Source: Lentzea nigeriaca (lineage in GTDB: Bacteria > Actinomycetota > Actinomycetes > Mycobacteriales > Pseudonocardiaceae). Taken from it: a stretch of 64,000 nt of DNA. The notes under the pieces were generated by a model. That model searched no databases. It saw only the letters and a program-made list of their open reading frames with translations, and was not told where the DNA came from. The stretch's first letter is position 1; each line of letters starts with the position of its first letter. Of the stretch, positions 21,214 through 29,849 are shown in pieces. The stretch covers positions 1 through 64,000 of the forward strand of contig NZ_JAFBCX010000012.1 in NCBI RefSeq assembly GCF_016907955.1, read 5' to 3'. The position numbers were made by a program, and so were the translations under genes.

Positions 21214-22440
21214 CTAGTGAGAAGTGAACTGGCCGCGAACGGCTCCACCGGGGAACGGACCGGTGTGCAGGTTCGAGTAGAAGTCCTTCGGCGACTTCCT
21301 GAGCGCGTCCAGCGTGGCCTTGTCAGCCGCGGCCGTGCCGGAGACCGCGAAGATGCCCTGCGGGACGGCGGTGCCGAAGAACGTGATCTTCACTGGGCCG
21401 TTCTGGCCCGCGACGCCCTGGTGGACGTGGCCCAGCGTCGGCGCGTCGATGTTCACCCACGCCAGCGAGAAGTCGACGCCGCTGCCTGAGGGCTGGACGA
21501 ACGTGACGGCCTGGCCGTCCGGGTCACCGACCTTCGGGCCGTCCTGTACCGGCACCTCGTTGCGGCCGTTGGAGAGCGCGCGGAGCTTGCCGCCCCTGAT
21601 GATGTCGAGCGGGTTGACGTGCTTGCCGAGAGGCTTGAGCTGCGCGCGGACGGCACCGCCGGGCTTCTCGGTGCTGTGCAGGTTCACGTAGAAGCCGGCC
21701 GGGTTCTTGCGGATGTCGTCGGCGAGCTTCGGGTCGATCACGGTCTGGCCGGCGGCCGCGGACAGCGTCTCCGGCATCGGCGTGCTGAAGAGGTTGACCT
21801 TCACCGGGCCGTTCTGGCCGGCGTTGCCCTGGTGGATGTGCCCGAGGGTGAGCTGCGAGGTCTTCTTCCACTCGACCGCGAACGTGACGCGGTCGCCGCG
21901 CACCTCGACCAGTGCCTTCGCCGAGGCGTCCGAGTCACCGACAGCCGGACCACCCGCTGTGGGGACTTCCTGCTTGCCGTCGAGGTCGGCCGAGAAGAAG
22001 ACGGGCTTGCCCTTCACCGGGCTGGGTGTGGGCTGCTCCGGCGCGGGCTGCGTCGGAACGGGGTTGTGGCCACCGTGGCCACCGCCGTTGTCGACCTTCG
22101 TCGCCGTCGGGTCGGCGGCCGAACCACCGGCATCGATGTTCAGCGTCGGCCCGTCCGGCGTGAAGTTCTGGAAGGCCGAACCGCCGTTCTTCACGACCAC
22201 GCGGACCTCGATCGGGCCGTTGCCAGGCTTCACGGTGAAGGTGCGCGACTCGCCCTTCTTCGCGCCGTCCAGGCAACGCCCTTCGAGGACGTCGGCTGCG
22301 CAGAACGTGGCCTCGTACCCGGCCTGGTTCGTGATCTTGACGGTCACCGCGTCCTGAGCGGCGGACGCCGGCGTCACCACCGCGAGGCCGAGCGTGGCGC
22401 CCAGCAGGCATGCGGCAGCGACAGTTTTGTTGCGAGACAT
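21214..22440 (-). CDS. Secreted protein with two CHRD domains
   Basis: A 408-aa exported protein with a Sec signal peptide (MSRNKTVAAACLLGATLGLAVVTPASA). A first domain of about 90 residues with two cysteines is followed by a Pro/Gly/His linker and two CHRD (chordin-type) repeats, each with the LGHIHQG / LGHVHQG-NAGQNGPVKV motif and a C-terminal GFYVNLHSTEKPGGAVRAQL / DFYSNLHTGPFPGGAVRGQF strand. CHRD domains occur in many secreted bacterial proteins; their role there is not known. It diverges from a small lipoprotein gene and shares with it a 164-bp control region containing a perfect palindrome. Confidence 0.9.
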   Translation of the reverse strand: MSRNKTVAAACLLGATLGLAVVTPASAAQDAVTVKITNQAGYEATFCAADVLEGRCLDGAKKGESRTFTVKPGNGPIEVRVVVKNGGSAFQNFTPDGPTLNIDAGGSAADPTATKVDNGGGHGGHNPVPTQPAPEQPTPSPVKGKPVFFSADLDGKQEVPTAGGPAVGDSDASAKALVEVRGDRVTFAVEWKKTSQLTLGHIHQGNAGQNGPVKVNLFSTPMPETLSAAAGQTVIDPKLADDIRKNPAGFYVNLHSTEKPGGAVRAQLKPLGKHVNPLDIIRGGKLRALSNGRNEVPVQDGPKVGDPDGQAVTFVQPSGSGVDFSLAWVNIDAPTLGHVHQGVAGQNGPVKITFFGTAVPQGIFAVSGTAAADKATLDALRKSPKDFYSNLHTGPFPGGAVRGQFTSH

Positions 22441-22521
22441 GGGATCTACTCCAAGGCTCCTCAGTGGGAGTCGGGGGGTCTGGCGGACCCGACACCACCA
22501 ACACGGATGCCGATCAGATCC

Positions 22522-22545
22522 GGTTCAACCAATTTTGGTTGAACC
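22522..22545. promoter_or_regulatory. Perfect palindrome in a divergent promoter region
   Basis: Arms GGTTCAACCAA (22522-22532) and TTGGTTGAACC (22535-22545) match perfectly around a TT centre. It is AT-richer than its surroundings and lies 58 bp before the lipoprotein start and 82 bp before the CHRD start, as expected of an operator that controls both. The binding protein (MarR- or TetR-like size) is unknown. Confidence 0.7.
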
Positions 22546-22603
22546 AAAGGAGGCTCGTGGCCGTGTCGTCGTCGGAACAGGGACACCTCGCAAGGAGACG
22601 AAG

Positions 22604-23056
22604 ATGCACGCACGTATGGGAATTCTCGCTTTGCCCGCACTGCTCGCGACACTGGTGGCCTGCGGAAACGATGCACCGCAACAGGTTTCGCAGCAGGAGT
22701 CGCCGGTGAAGGCCGAGGTGAGGATCGCGCAGTCCGACCTCGGGCCGATCCTGGTCGACCAGTCGGGACGCACGCTCTACGCGTTCACCAAGGACGAGAA
22801 GTCGGCCAGCGCGTGCGACGCCGACTGCATCGCCGTCTGGCCTGCCCTCACCTCCGAGTCCACAGTGGACGCGAAGGACGGCGTGGACGCGAAGCTGGTC
22901 TCCAAGGTCGAGGAGAGCTCCCAGGCCGTGTACGGAAAGTGGCCCCTCTATTACTACGTGGGGGACAAGGTCGCGGGCGACCTGAACGGCCAGGGCGTCG
23001 ACGACGAGTGGTTCGCGGTCGCCCCGGACGGCAAACTGGTCAAGAAGACCGTGTGA
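22604..23056 (+). CDS. Secreted-repeat (PF03640-type) lipoprotein, 150 aa
   Basis: A lipoprotein with signal peptide ending LATLVAC (Cys20) and one or two copies of the short beta-repeat known as lipoprotein_15 / COG4315: LGPILVDQSGRTLYAFTKDE...CDADCIAVWPAL and KWPLYYYVGDKVAGDLNGQGVDDEWFAVAPDGK. Function in this family is unknown; location at the outer membrane face is predicted. ATG 22604 has AAGGAG 7 nt upstream. The frame is open upstream for 70 codons, but these lie in the control region. Confidence 0.9.
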   Translation: MHARMGILALPALLATLVACGNDAPQQVSQQESPVKAEVRIAQSDLGPILVDQSGRTLYAFTKDEKSASACDADCIAVWPALTSESTVDAKDGVDAKLVSKVEESSQAVYGKWPLYYYVGDKVAGDLNGQGVDDEWFAVAPDGKLVKKTV

Positions 23057-23137
23057 ACACTGAGCCATTCGGGTGTGTCCGGCTAACGGTCACATGAGAT
23101 GAGTCGACCCCCAAGGTGAACCAGTAGGGGGCGACAC

Positions 23138-23950
23138 ATGACCAATGCAGGATTTGACGCGAAGTTCCTCGGGACCATCGCCGGGATGCCGGTGCTGACC
23201 GAGTCCGGAGCCGCGGACGCGGTCGAGCTCGACGACTCGACGACGATCCACTACACGCACTTCTCGCTCGCGATGAGCAAGTCGCGCAGGTTCGCGATCT
23301 GGGTCGCGTGGAACATCGACGGCGGTGAGCTGAAGGCACTGAGCCGCAGCAACATCCCGTTCGTCAAGGACCCGCGCGTCCCGGCCGAGTTCCAGGTCGG
23401 CGACGAGCTCTACCGCGACAACAGGCTCGACCGCGGCCATCTGGCCCGCCGGGCCGACCTCTGCTGGGGCGAGAAGGCGGAGGCGCAGAAGGCGAACAAG
23501 GACTCGTTCTTCTTCACGAACATCACACCGCAGATGGACGACTTCAACCAGAGCACCAAGCAGGGGCTCTGGGGCCGGCTCGAAGAGGCCGTGCTCGCGG
23601 ACGTCGACGTCGACAACCTCAAGGTCAGCGTGTACGGCGGGCCGGTCTTCAACGCCGACGACAGGCTGTTCCGCGGCGTCGCGATCCCGCGCGAGTTCTA
23701 CAAGGCGATCGCGTTCGTGGTGAACGGCGAGCTGCGCTGCAGCGCGTTCCTGCTGACGCAGAACCTCGTCCTGGCCGAGGCGCTCGACCTGGACGAGTTC
23801 CGCGTGTTCCAGGTGTCGCTCACCGAGCTGGAGAAGCGGGTGAACCTCACCTTCCCCGCCGAGCTGCACGCCGCCGACACCGCGTCGGTCCAGCTGCTCG
23901 ACGAGACCGAGCGCAAGCCGCTCGACAGCCTCTCCGACATCAGGTGGTGA
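23138..23950 (+). CDS. DNA/RNA non-specific endonuclease (NUC family)
   Basis: A 270-aa member of the Serratia-nuclease-like family, which cuts DNA and RNA with a single Mg ion. The signature DRGHLARR places the catalytic His at residue 101, and the FFFTNITPQMDDFNQ stretch further on carries the metal-binding Asn. There is no signal peptide, unlike secreted relatives; the protein is probably cytosolic or exported by another route. AGGGGG lies 6 nt before the ATG. Its 3' end overlaps that of the NACHT ATPase gene by 11 bp, so both are kept together though convergent. Confidence 0.9.
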   Translation: MTNAGFDAKFLGTIAGMPVLTESGAADAVELDDSTTIHYTHFSLAMSKSRRFAIWVAWNIDGGELKALSRSNIPFVKDPRVPAEFQVGDELYRDNRLDRGHLARRADLCWGEKAEAQKANKDSFFFTNITPQMDDFNQSTKQGLWGRLEEAVLADVDVDNLKVSVYGGPVFNADDRLFRGVAIPREFYKAIAFVVNGELRCSAFLLTQNLVLAEALDLDEFRVFQVSLTELEKRVNLTFPAELHAADTASVQLLDETERKPLDSLSDIRW

Positions 23951-26804
23951 CGCGCACGGCAGGTAGTCGCTGACGCAGTTCCTCCAGCCGGGCAAGCGAT
24001 TCCGGCTGGTGCACGACGAGGTGTTCCAACGCCGGGAGCGCGCGCAGGTCGTCCGCCGACGGCACGCCGAACACCTCGAGCACCGCGATGGTCGGCCACC
24101 GCTCCAGCCCCGCCAACGGGTAGGGCGGGCGGTGGTCGATCGCCAGCTCGCGCAACGCGGGCAGGTCCGGCAGCGCGGCCAGCCCGTCGTCGGTCCCCGA
24201 GTCGCGGATCTGCAGACGCCGCACCGAGCCGCCTGCGAGCGACGCCAGCTCGACCCGGCTGAAGTGCAGGTGCAGCTCGTCGAGGTCCTTCACCGGCGAC
24301 AGGTCGATCCGGCCGAGCGGCCGGCACCGGCTCAGGTGCAGCTCCCGCAACGACCGGGAGCCCGCCAGCGGGGAGAGGTCGCGCATGACCTCGTTCTGCC
24401 ACAGCTCGAGCCGGTGCAGCGACGGCATCGCGCCGAGCGGGTGGAGTGGGTTGATGTTGCCGATGCACCGCACGTACCGCAGCTTCTCCAGGTGCATGAT
24501 GAACTGGATGCGGTGCCAGCCCCGCACGTCCACCCTGCGGTCGCCGAAGTCCACTTTGGACAGCACTGACCTGGCGTACTTCTCCGCGTCCGGCGTGTTC
24601 CGCCACGCCCGCAGCAGCTCGTCGATGACCATCGCGTGATCGACGGCCACGAACTCCGCGATCCGCTCCCACGCGGCCTCACCGCCGATGTTGGCGAGCG
24701 TCCGCACGATGTACGCGGCCTCCTCCGCGGCTTCCGGGCCGGGCAACAGGTCCACGACGAACGACCCGGCCTCGGACAACGCGTCGGCGTGCGCGAAGCT
24801 CTTCGGCGGGATCAGCGAGGCGGCGGCTCGCGTCACCTGCTCCCGTGCCGTCTCCGGCTCGATCACGTCGGCCTGGTCGAGGCACGCCAGCGCGAGCAGC
24901 CGCAGCTTGTCCCGTCCGCGCTCGTCCTTGCGCGTGTCGTCGTTGCCCGCCAACAGTTCCATCAGCACGCGGGCCCGTTCGCGCGGGCGGGCGTGCGCGA
25001 CCGCCATCACCACGACGTCGTGCCACTCGTCGAGATGTGCCCTGTCCACCAACAGGTTCAGGTCACCGGCGTCGACGACCTCCTTGGCCGCCAGGTAGTC
25101 CCGGAACGTCCGGTGCACGAACTGCACCCGCTCGGACGACACCTCCCGCAGCAGTCCCGCCCGTTCGAGCAACCGCTGCATCGCCTCGTCCGGGTCGAGG
25201 TCGTGCGACCGCAACCCGCGCATCGCGTTCCCGAGCCGGTGCACGGCCTCCGAACGCGGCACCATCAGCTCCCGGTTTCGCACCAACGAGTACGCGAACC
25301 GTTGCAGCAGAACGAGTTGCTCCTCCTTGGAGAACGACGGCAGTGCCAGCCCGCGGTCCTCGTCCCACCGCACCAGCAACAGGTCGAGAGCCGCCTCGTA
25401 GAGTGACCGCCGATCGCGCGGCAGGTGCATGTTCCGGTCCTGGTGCAACGCGCACAACAGCCCGGCCAGCAACGGGCTCGACGCCAGCCGCCGCAGGTCG
25501 GGCCGCCTCGCCAGCGTTGAGATCAGTCGCCCTTCGCACTCGGTCAGCCACACCCGCGCGTCGCGGGTCAGCCCAGGCTCGTCGCGCGCGGCGGTGTGCC
25601 AGGCCTCCACGAAGTCGCGGACTCCCTTGTCGCTCAACGGCAACAGGTCGAACGCCGTGAAGCCGCACTCCTCCATCCAGTCCTCCGGTACGGCGGCGGG
25701 ACGGGTGGTGATCGCGTACCGCGCCTCCGGATAGGCGTTCACCAGCCGGCAGAGCCACTGGCGCGCCTCCTCCCGCCGTTCCGACACCAGTTCGTCCACG
25801 CCGTCGACGAGAACCAGCGCCCGCCCCTCCCGCAGCCGCGCGGTGACCCATCCCGCCGGCTTCTCCTCCTCGATCATCGAGGCCGTCGACGAGATGAACT
25901 CCTCGGGCTTCGGCAGCGTCGTGTACTGCCGCAGCGGCACGAAGAACGGCACCAGCCCCAGCCACTCGTTGCCGGAGGTCCGCGTCTCGCCCAGCGCGTT
26001 CATCGCGAGCCAGCGCAGGAACGTCGTCTTGCCCGCGCCCGCACCACCCCGGATCAACACCCGAGGCGTGTCCGCCAGCGCGGCCGCCACCGGCAACCCG
26101 GCCCCTGTCAGCTCGTCGGTGTCGCCGACCCGTGCCACCGCGAGCGACACGTACGAGCTGTCGAACGAGTGCCGCCGCGGCGCCCGGCCCCGCGACACCC
26201 CGAACAGCTCCAGCCCGCCCAGCGAGTGCGCGACCTGGTCGGCGTAGCGGTCCTCGAAGTCCCGATGCGCCGCCACCAGAGCCAGCTGCTGCTGGTCAGC
26301 GAGCCGGGCCACGGCATCCGCTGTCGCCCGGCCGATCCGGAACGTCTCCACCGCGAGCCGCCGCGCGTACTCCGGTTGCGACCACACCAGTTCCACGACG
26401 GCGACGCACACCCGCAGCAGCAACGCGTCGTAGACGGCCGTCGCCAGGTCGGACAGGCCGGCCGACCGCCGGATCTTCTCGGACCGGGACAGCACGTGCG
26501 CCCGCAACGACTCGGGCGTCAGCATCACCCGCAGCGCCTCGTCGTCCCGCAGCGGCAACGCGGCCTCGATCGACTCGCGCGCCGCGTCCACCGCGGCCTG
26601 CCACTCGTGCTGCTCGACGGTGCTCAGCTCACCGCGGGAGAGCTCGGCGCTCACCCGTTCGACCAGCGGTCCCGGCCTGGTCAGTTCTCGTTGGCGCTTC
26701 TTGTCCTTGGCGCCTTTGTGCACCACGTCGAAGAGACCGACCAGCACGCGCTCCAGCACGGTCTCCAGCACCATCAGCAGCCCGGCGGAAAACGGATCGG
26801 CCAT
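23940..26804 (-). CDS. NACHT-domain STAND ATPase with leucine-rich C-terminus
   Basis: A 954-aa NLR-like protein. An all-helical N-terminal region (1-200) precedes a NACHT ATPase with Walker A GGAGAGKTT (253-261), Walker B LVLVDGVDEL (330-339), sensor-like ITTRPAAVP, and the NACHT-C motif VQFVHRTFRDYLAAKEV (near 545). A helical spacer leads to leucine-rich repeats (about 750-940; LRELHLSRC, LDELHLHFS, LRELAIDH). In this family the C-terminus senses a signal and the N-terminus is the effector; some bacterial NACHT proteins are anti-phage. Here the N-terminus has no recognised toxic enzyme. GATACT is 6 nt before the ATG. Confidence 0.9.
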   Translation of the reverse strand: MADPFSAGLLMVLETVLERVLVGLFDVVHKGAKDKKRQRELTRPGPLVERVSAELSRGELSTVEQHEWQAAVDAARESIEAALPLRDDEALRVMLTPESLRAHVLSRSEKIRRSAGLSDLATAVYDALLLRVCVAVVELVWSQPEYARRLAVETFRIGRATADAVARLADQQQLALVAAHRDFEDRYADQVAHSLGGLELFGVSRGRAPRRHSFDSSYVSLAVARVGDTDELTGAGLPVAAALADTPRVLIRGGAGAGKTTFLRWLAMNALGETRTSGNEWLGLVPFFVPLRQYTTLPKPEEFISSTASMIEEEKPAGWVTARLREGRALVLVDGVDELVSERREEARQWLCRLVNAYPEARYAITTRPAAVPEDWMEECGFTAFDLLPLSDKGVRDFVEAWHTAARDEPGLTRDARVWLTECEGRLISTLARRPDLRRLASSPLLAGLLCALHQDRNMHLPRDRRSLYEAALDLLLVRWDEDRGLALPSFSKEEQLVLLQRFAYSLVRNRELMVPRSEAVHRLGNAMRGLRSHDLDPDEAMQRLLERAGLLREVSSERVQFVHRTFRDYLAAKEVVDAGDLNLLVDRAHLDEWHDVVVMAVAHARPRERARVLMELLAGNDDTRKDERGRDKLRLLALACLDQADVIEPETAREQVTRAAASLIPPKSFAHADALSEAGSFVVDLLPGPEAAEEAAYIVRTLANIGGEAAWERIAEFVAVDHAMVIDELLRAWRNTPDAEKYARSVLSKVDFGDRRVDVRGWHRIQFIMHLEKLRYVRCIGNINPLHPLGAMPSLHRLELWQNEVMRDLSPLAGSRSLRELHLSRCRPLGRIDLSPVKDLDELHLHFSRVELASLAGGSVRRLQIRDSGTDDGLAALPDLPALRELAIDHRPPYPLAGLERWPTIAVLEVFGVPSADDLRALPALEHLVVHQPESLARLEELRQRLPAVRVTT

Positions 26805-26856
26805 ATCTCCAGTATCAGCGCGTGATCACCGGCCGAACCGGGACTTCACCAGGTGT

Positions 26857-28776
26857 TCATGCGGGTACCGCGACCTTGCGGACGTGGCCGATGTCGAACT
26901 CCCGCGTCGACCCGTCCTCGCACTCCGCGCTCAGCACGCCTTCCAGGTGCTTGGCGGGCGTGATCACGTGCGTCTCCAGCTGCCGCGGACCACTCGCGTA
27001 CCTGATCTCGACCCGGTTGCCGTCCACCAGCGCCGACGCGAGGATCAGCACCTCCTCGTCACGCAGGAAGACGTTCTGGTCGCGCAGCATCCGCGCCGCG
27101 TTGGCCCGCGGCGTGCCCCGCCGGACCGTCGGCCGTTCCTGCTCGACCAGCCGGACTGCGAGCTGGGTCAGCTCCAGGTCGTCCATCTCGGTGCGCCACC
27201 ACCGGTCGGGCCGCCGCTCGCCGCGAGCGGGCGCCCGCCGTCGTTCGACCTGCTCCACAATGGACTGATCACCGGCATCCAGCCCGGTCGGCGCGTACCC
27301 GGTCCTGCGCAACGCCGCGAGCGTCTCCGCCATCGGCTGCGCGGACGCCAGCACCGTCGGCGTGAGGAACCGCAGCTTCAGCGACGCCAGCCGCTTCGAC
27401 CTCGCGATCTCCTGCAGCAGCGCCGGATCCTGCGACCGCACGCAGCTCGCCACGTCGGTCACGGTCAGCTGCCCGTGCCGCCGCGCCACGTCCCGCACCT
27501 GGTACTCGATCACCTGCGGCAACGGCGCTTCCGACACGGCGGCGAGCTTCGCCAGCACCTGCTCGGCCGTGAGCCCGGTGTCCAGCGCACGCCGCACCGA
27601 CCCGGCGGACAGGCGCCACACCCGTGCCGCGTCGTTGTCCTCCAGGTCCGCCACCAGGTTCAGCGTCGCGCTCAGGTGCGGCGACGGCAGCCCGTTCACC
27701 ACCGCGGTCATGTCCGTCTGGAAAGCGGCCTTCTCGGTGGCGGGCGGCATCAGGTCGGTGGCGGCGGCCTCGACGTCACCCTCGTCCTTCACGGCCACTC
27801 CCAACGGCGTCAACGCGCCACCGGCGACCAGTCCCAGCGACTCGATCTCGCTGATCACGGCCGCGGTCGCACGTGGATCGTGCACGGCCGGTCGCTCCCA
27901 CACGAGGTCGTCGACCAGTTCGGTGACGTCCACGAAGGCCTGGTCGGCCGAGAACCGCTCCAGCGTCGTGCGCCGCAACGCGAGCCCGGCGGCACCGGGG
28001 TAGTCGCGCAACGCCGCCCGCGCCTGGTCCGGCTCAGGCCGCCAGTCCATCCGCCGCCAGGCGTCGACGAGCGCCGCGAGCCGGGCGCCCGGATGCGAGT
28101 CGAGCCAGGCGTCACCGTGCCTGGTCGGCAGCAGCCGGTGGCGTTCGACCCCGATGAGCTGGGCCTCGACCGCGAGCTCCAGCCACAGCCGCAGCACGGA
28201 GTCCGCGACCCGTAACGCCCGCGCCACCCGGCGGATCTCGACCGTTGCCACGCCACCGGTGTAGCGGGCGTCGAACCCTTCCTGCTCGCAGTGCGCCAGC
28301 AACCGTGCGACACCGTCCACAGTGGACATCGCGACGACCACGGGCGTCACCGCCGACGCCCTGCGCAGGCGCGGGGCCGGAGGTCGCGACGTGAGCTGGT
28401 CGCGCACGGCCCCGGTCGCGCGCACCGAGTTCACCGCGATGAGCTTCGCCCCGTCCGGCCACGCCAGCGCGCGTTCCTTGAGCCGGCCGAACGCCCGCTC
28501 GAACTCGCCGACGGAACAGTGCAGCTCGGAGCACACCTGATCGATCGTCCCGGTGTTGCCCATCGCCACGATCGAACCGAGCACGTCGAGCGCGCCCTGG
28601 TCCAGTGTGTCCTCGGCGGCGTGCACCGAGTCGGAGTCGGTGAGCTGCGTCGCGAGGTCCTTCAGCGTCCGGATGTAGCGGTCCGCCACGTCGCGCCGGT
28701 GCAGGAGTATCGCGGCCACCTCGTCCGGCTCGAGTCGGTGAAGCCAGGTCGCGAGCGCGTTGATACGGCGGGCCAT
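26857..28776 (-). CDS. Helicase-associated (XPB N-terminal-like) domain protein
   Basis: A 639-aa protein of the type annotated as helicase-associated in actinobacteria (Helicase_C_3, similar to the N-terminal region of XPB/Ssl2). It lacks the Walker A/B motors of a helicase. The region around DLATALTDSDSVHAAEDTLDQG is followed by winged-helix units, and the end (VEIRYASGPRQLETHVITPAKH) resembles a WYL-type beta-barrel that may bind nucleic acid or ligand. In relatives it is often next to an XPB-type helicase gene; none lies within this window. It may work in repair. CATAAT lies 7 nt before the ATG. It is upstream of the NACHT gene on the same strand with a 52-bp gap. Confidence 0.85.
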   Translation of the reverse strand: MARRINALATWLHRLEPDEVAAILLHRRDVADRYIRTLKDLATQLTDSDSVHAAEDTLDQGALDVLGSIVAMGNTGTIDQVCSELHCSVGEFERAFGRLKERALAWPDGAKLIAVNSVRATGAVRDQLTSRPPAPRLRRASAVTPVVVAMSTVDGVARLLAHCEQEGFDARYTGGVATVEIRRVARALRVADSVLRLWLELAVEAQLIGVERHRLLPTRHGDAWLDSHPGARLAALVDAWRRMDWRPEPDQARAALRDYPGAAGLALRRTTLERFSADQAFVDVTELVDDLVWERPAVHDPRATAAVISEIESLGLVAGGALTPLGVAVKDEGDVEAAATDLMPPATEKAAFQTDMTAVVNGLPSPHLSATLNLVADLEDNDAARVWRLSAGSVRRALDTGLTAEQVLAKLAAVSEAPLPQVIEYQVRDVARRHGQLTVTDVASCVRSQDPALLQEIARSKRLASLKLRFLTPTVLASAQPMAETLAALRRTGYAPTGLDAGDQSIVEQVERRRAPARGERRPDRWWRTEMDDLELTQLAVRLVEQERPTVRRGTPRANAARMLRDQNVFLRDEEVLILASALVDGNRVEIRYASGPRQLETHVITPAKHLEGVLSAECEDGSTREFDIGHVRKVAVPA

Positions 28777-28783
28777 TCATCTG

Positions 28784-28789
28784 ATTATG
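28784..28789 (-). promoter_or_regulatory. -10 CATAAT, leaderless promoter of the helicase-associated gene
   Basis: Minus-strand hexamer 7 nt before ATG 28776, close to the consensus TATAAT. Confidence 0.5.
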
Positions 28790-28839
28790 GCCGTGATTGT
28801 GTGCGTTCAAACGAATTTCACGCGCTTGGGCGATCAGCC

Positions 28840-28845
28840 TAGGCT
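28840..28845 (+). promoter_or_regulatory. -10 TAGGCT, leaderless promoter of the DUF2461 gene
   Basis: 6 nt before GTG 28852; the same hexamer and spacing as for the TAXI gene. Confidence 0.45.
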
Positions 28846-28851
28846 GTTGCG

Positions 28852-29493
28852 GTGACGTTCAGCGGTTTCGGCGAGTACGCCATCGACTTCTACGACGGTC
28901 TCGAACTGGACAACTCGAAGGCGTACTGGGACGACAACAAGGAGACGTACCTGCGCGACGTGAAGGCGCCCATGGAGGCCCTGCTCGCGGCGCTGGAGAA
29001 GGAGTTCGGCGAGGGCAAGGTGTTCCGGCCGTACCGGGACGTGCGGTTCGCCAAGGACAAGACGCCGTACAAGACGCACTGCGGAGGCGTTGTCGAGAAG
29101 GGCCGCGGCGGCGGCGCGTACTACGTGCAGGTGAGTTCGGAAGGTCTGGCGACCGGTGGCGGGTCGTACCACATGGCTTCCGACCAGCTCGCTCGCTACC
29201 GCGCCTCAGTCGACGCGCACGGCGTGCTGCTGCGCAAGATCATCGACAAGCTGGTCAAACAGGGCTGGGAGCTGCACGGCGACGTGATGAAGTCGAAGCC
29301 CCGCGGGTTCGCCGACGACCACCCGCACCTCGACCTGCTCAGGCACCGGTCGATCTGGGTGCGGAAGGTCTGGGAGCCGGACGACGTGCTGCACGAGCCG
29401 GCGTGCCTCGACCGCGTGCGCAAGTCGTGGCGGCAGCTCAAGGACTTCAACGCGTGGTGCGAGGACCACGTCGGCGTATCCGAGTCCAGGTGA
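28852..29493 (+). CDS. DUF2461 family protein
   Basis: A 213-aa cytosolic protein of the widely conserved DUF2461 / TIGR02453 family of unknown role. Family marks are the start FSGFGEYAIDFYDGLELDNSKAYWDDNK, the FRPYRDVRFAKDKTPYKTHCGG segment and GGGSYHMASDQLARYRASVD. The length is normal for the family. The GTG start fits a leaderless mRNA (TAGGCT at 6 nt). The last 47 bp overlap the 3' end of the convergent VanZ-like gene. Confidence 0.93.
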   Translation: MTFSGFGEYAIDFYDGLELDNSKAYWDDNKETYLRDVKAPMEALLAALEKEFGEGKVFRPYRDVRFAKDKTPYKTHCGGVVEKGRGGGAYYVQVSSEGLATGGGSYHMASDQLARYRASVDAHGVLLRKIIDKLVKQGWELHGDVMKSKPRGFADDHPHLDLLRHRSIWVRKVWEPDDVLHEPACLDRVRKSWRQLKDFNAWCEDHVGVSESR

Positions 29494-29785
29494 ACCAGCC
29501 GAGCGCGATGCCCAGCACGTCGACGAGCGCGTCCAGCACGTCCCCGCTGCGGTGCAGTGGCGTGATCAGTTGCTGCAGCACTTCCGAAACGCCTGCGTAG
29601 ACCACCAGCAGCGGAAGAATGCGAGAAATCTTCGCATAAAGGCCGGTGTAGGCGAGCAACGCGAACAGCAGGGTGTGGATGACCTTGTCCGTACCCGGCG
29701 GCGCGGTGGGCACACCTGACTCGGGGGTGAACAAAACGACGACGCTGAGCAACGCGGCGGTCACGAACGGAAGGAATCGCCCCAT
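29447..29785 (-). CDS. VanZ-like small membrane protein
   Basis: A 112-aa protein with about four hydrophobic segments. The VanZ-type core is seen in PGTDKVIHTLLFALLAYTGLY (with a conserved DK-x-x-H) and the acidic SGDVLDALVDVLGIALGW. VanZ proteins are linked to low-level glycopeptide resistance in some bacteria, but most have no known role. ATG 29785 is chosen because TAATGT lies exactly 7 nt upstream; longer in-frame reading would enter the pyk promoter and gene. It diverges from pyk with 64 bp between the starts. Confidence 0.85.
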   Translation of the reverse strand: MGRFLPFVTAALLSVVVLFTPESGVPTAPPGTDKVIHTLLFALLAYTGLYAKISRILPLLVVYAGVSEVLQQLITPLHRSGDVLDALVDVLGIALGWFTWTRIRRRGPRTTR

Positions 29786-29792
29786 TGCCAGA

Positions 29793-29798
29793 ACATTA
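29793..29798 (-). promoter_or_regulatory. -10 TAATGT, leaderless promoter of the VanZ-like gene
   Basis: Minus-strand hexamer 7 nt before ATG 29785. Confidence 0.45.
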
Positions 29799-29835
29799 CC
29801 CACGGGTAGTTCGGGATCGGTCCAGGAACCAGGAC

Positions 29836-29841
29836 TAGTCT
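29836..29841 (+). promoter_or_regulatory. -10 TAGTCT, leaderless promoter of pyk
   Basis: 8 nt before GTG 29850; there is no ribosome-binding site ahead of that start. Confidence 0.45.
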
Positions 29842-29849
29842 CTCTAGAC

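Noticed and set aside
23940-23950. Frameshift or fusion between nuclease and NACHT genes
   Set aside because: They are on opposite strands; the overlap is a simple convergent one.
29673-29849. Extension of pyruvate kinase into the VanZ-like gene
   Set aside because: It would overlap the opposite gene in full; the known N-terminus begins at GTG 29850.
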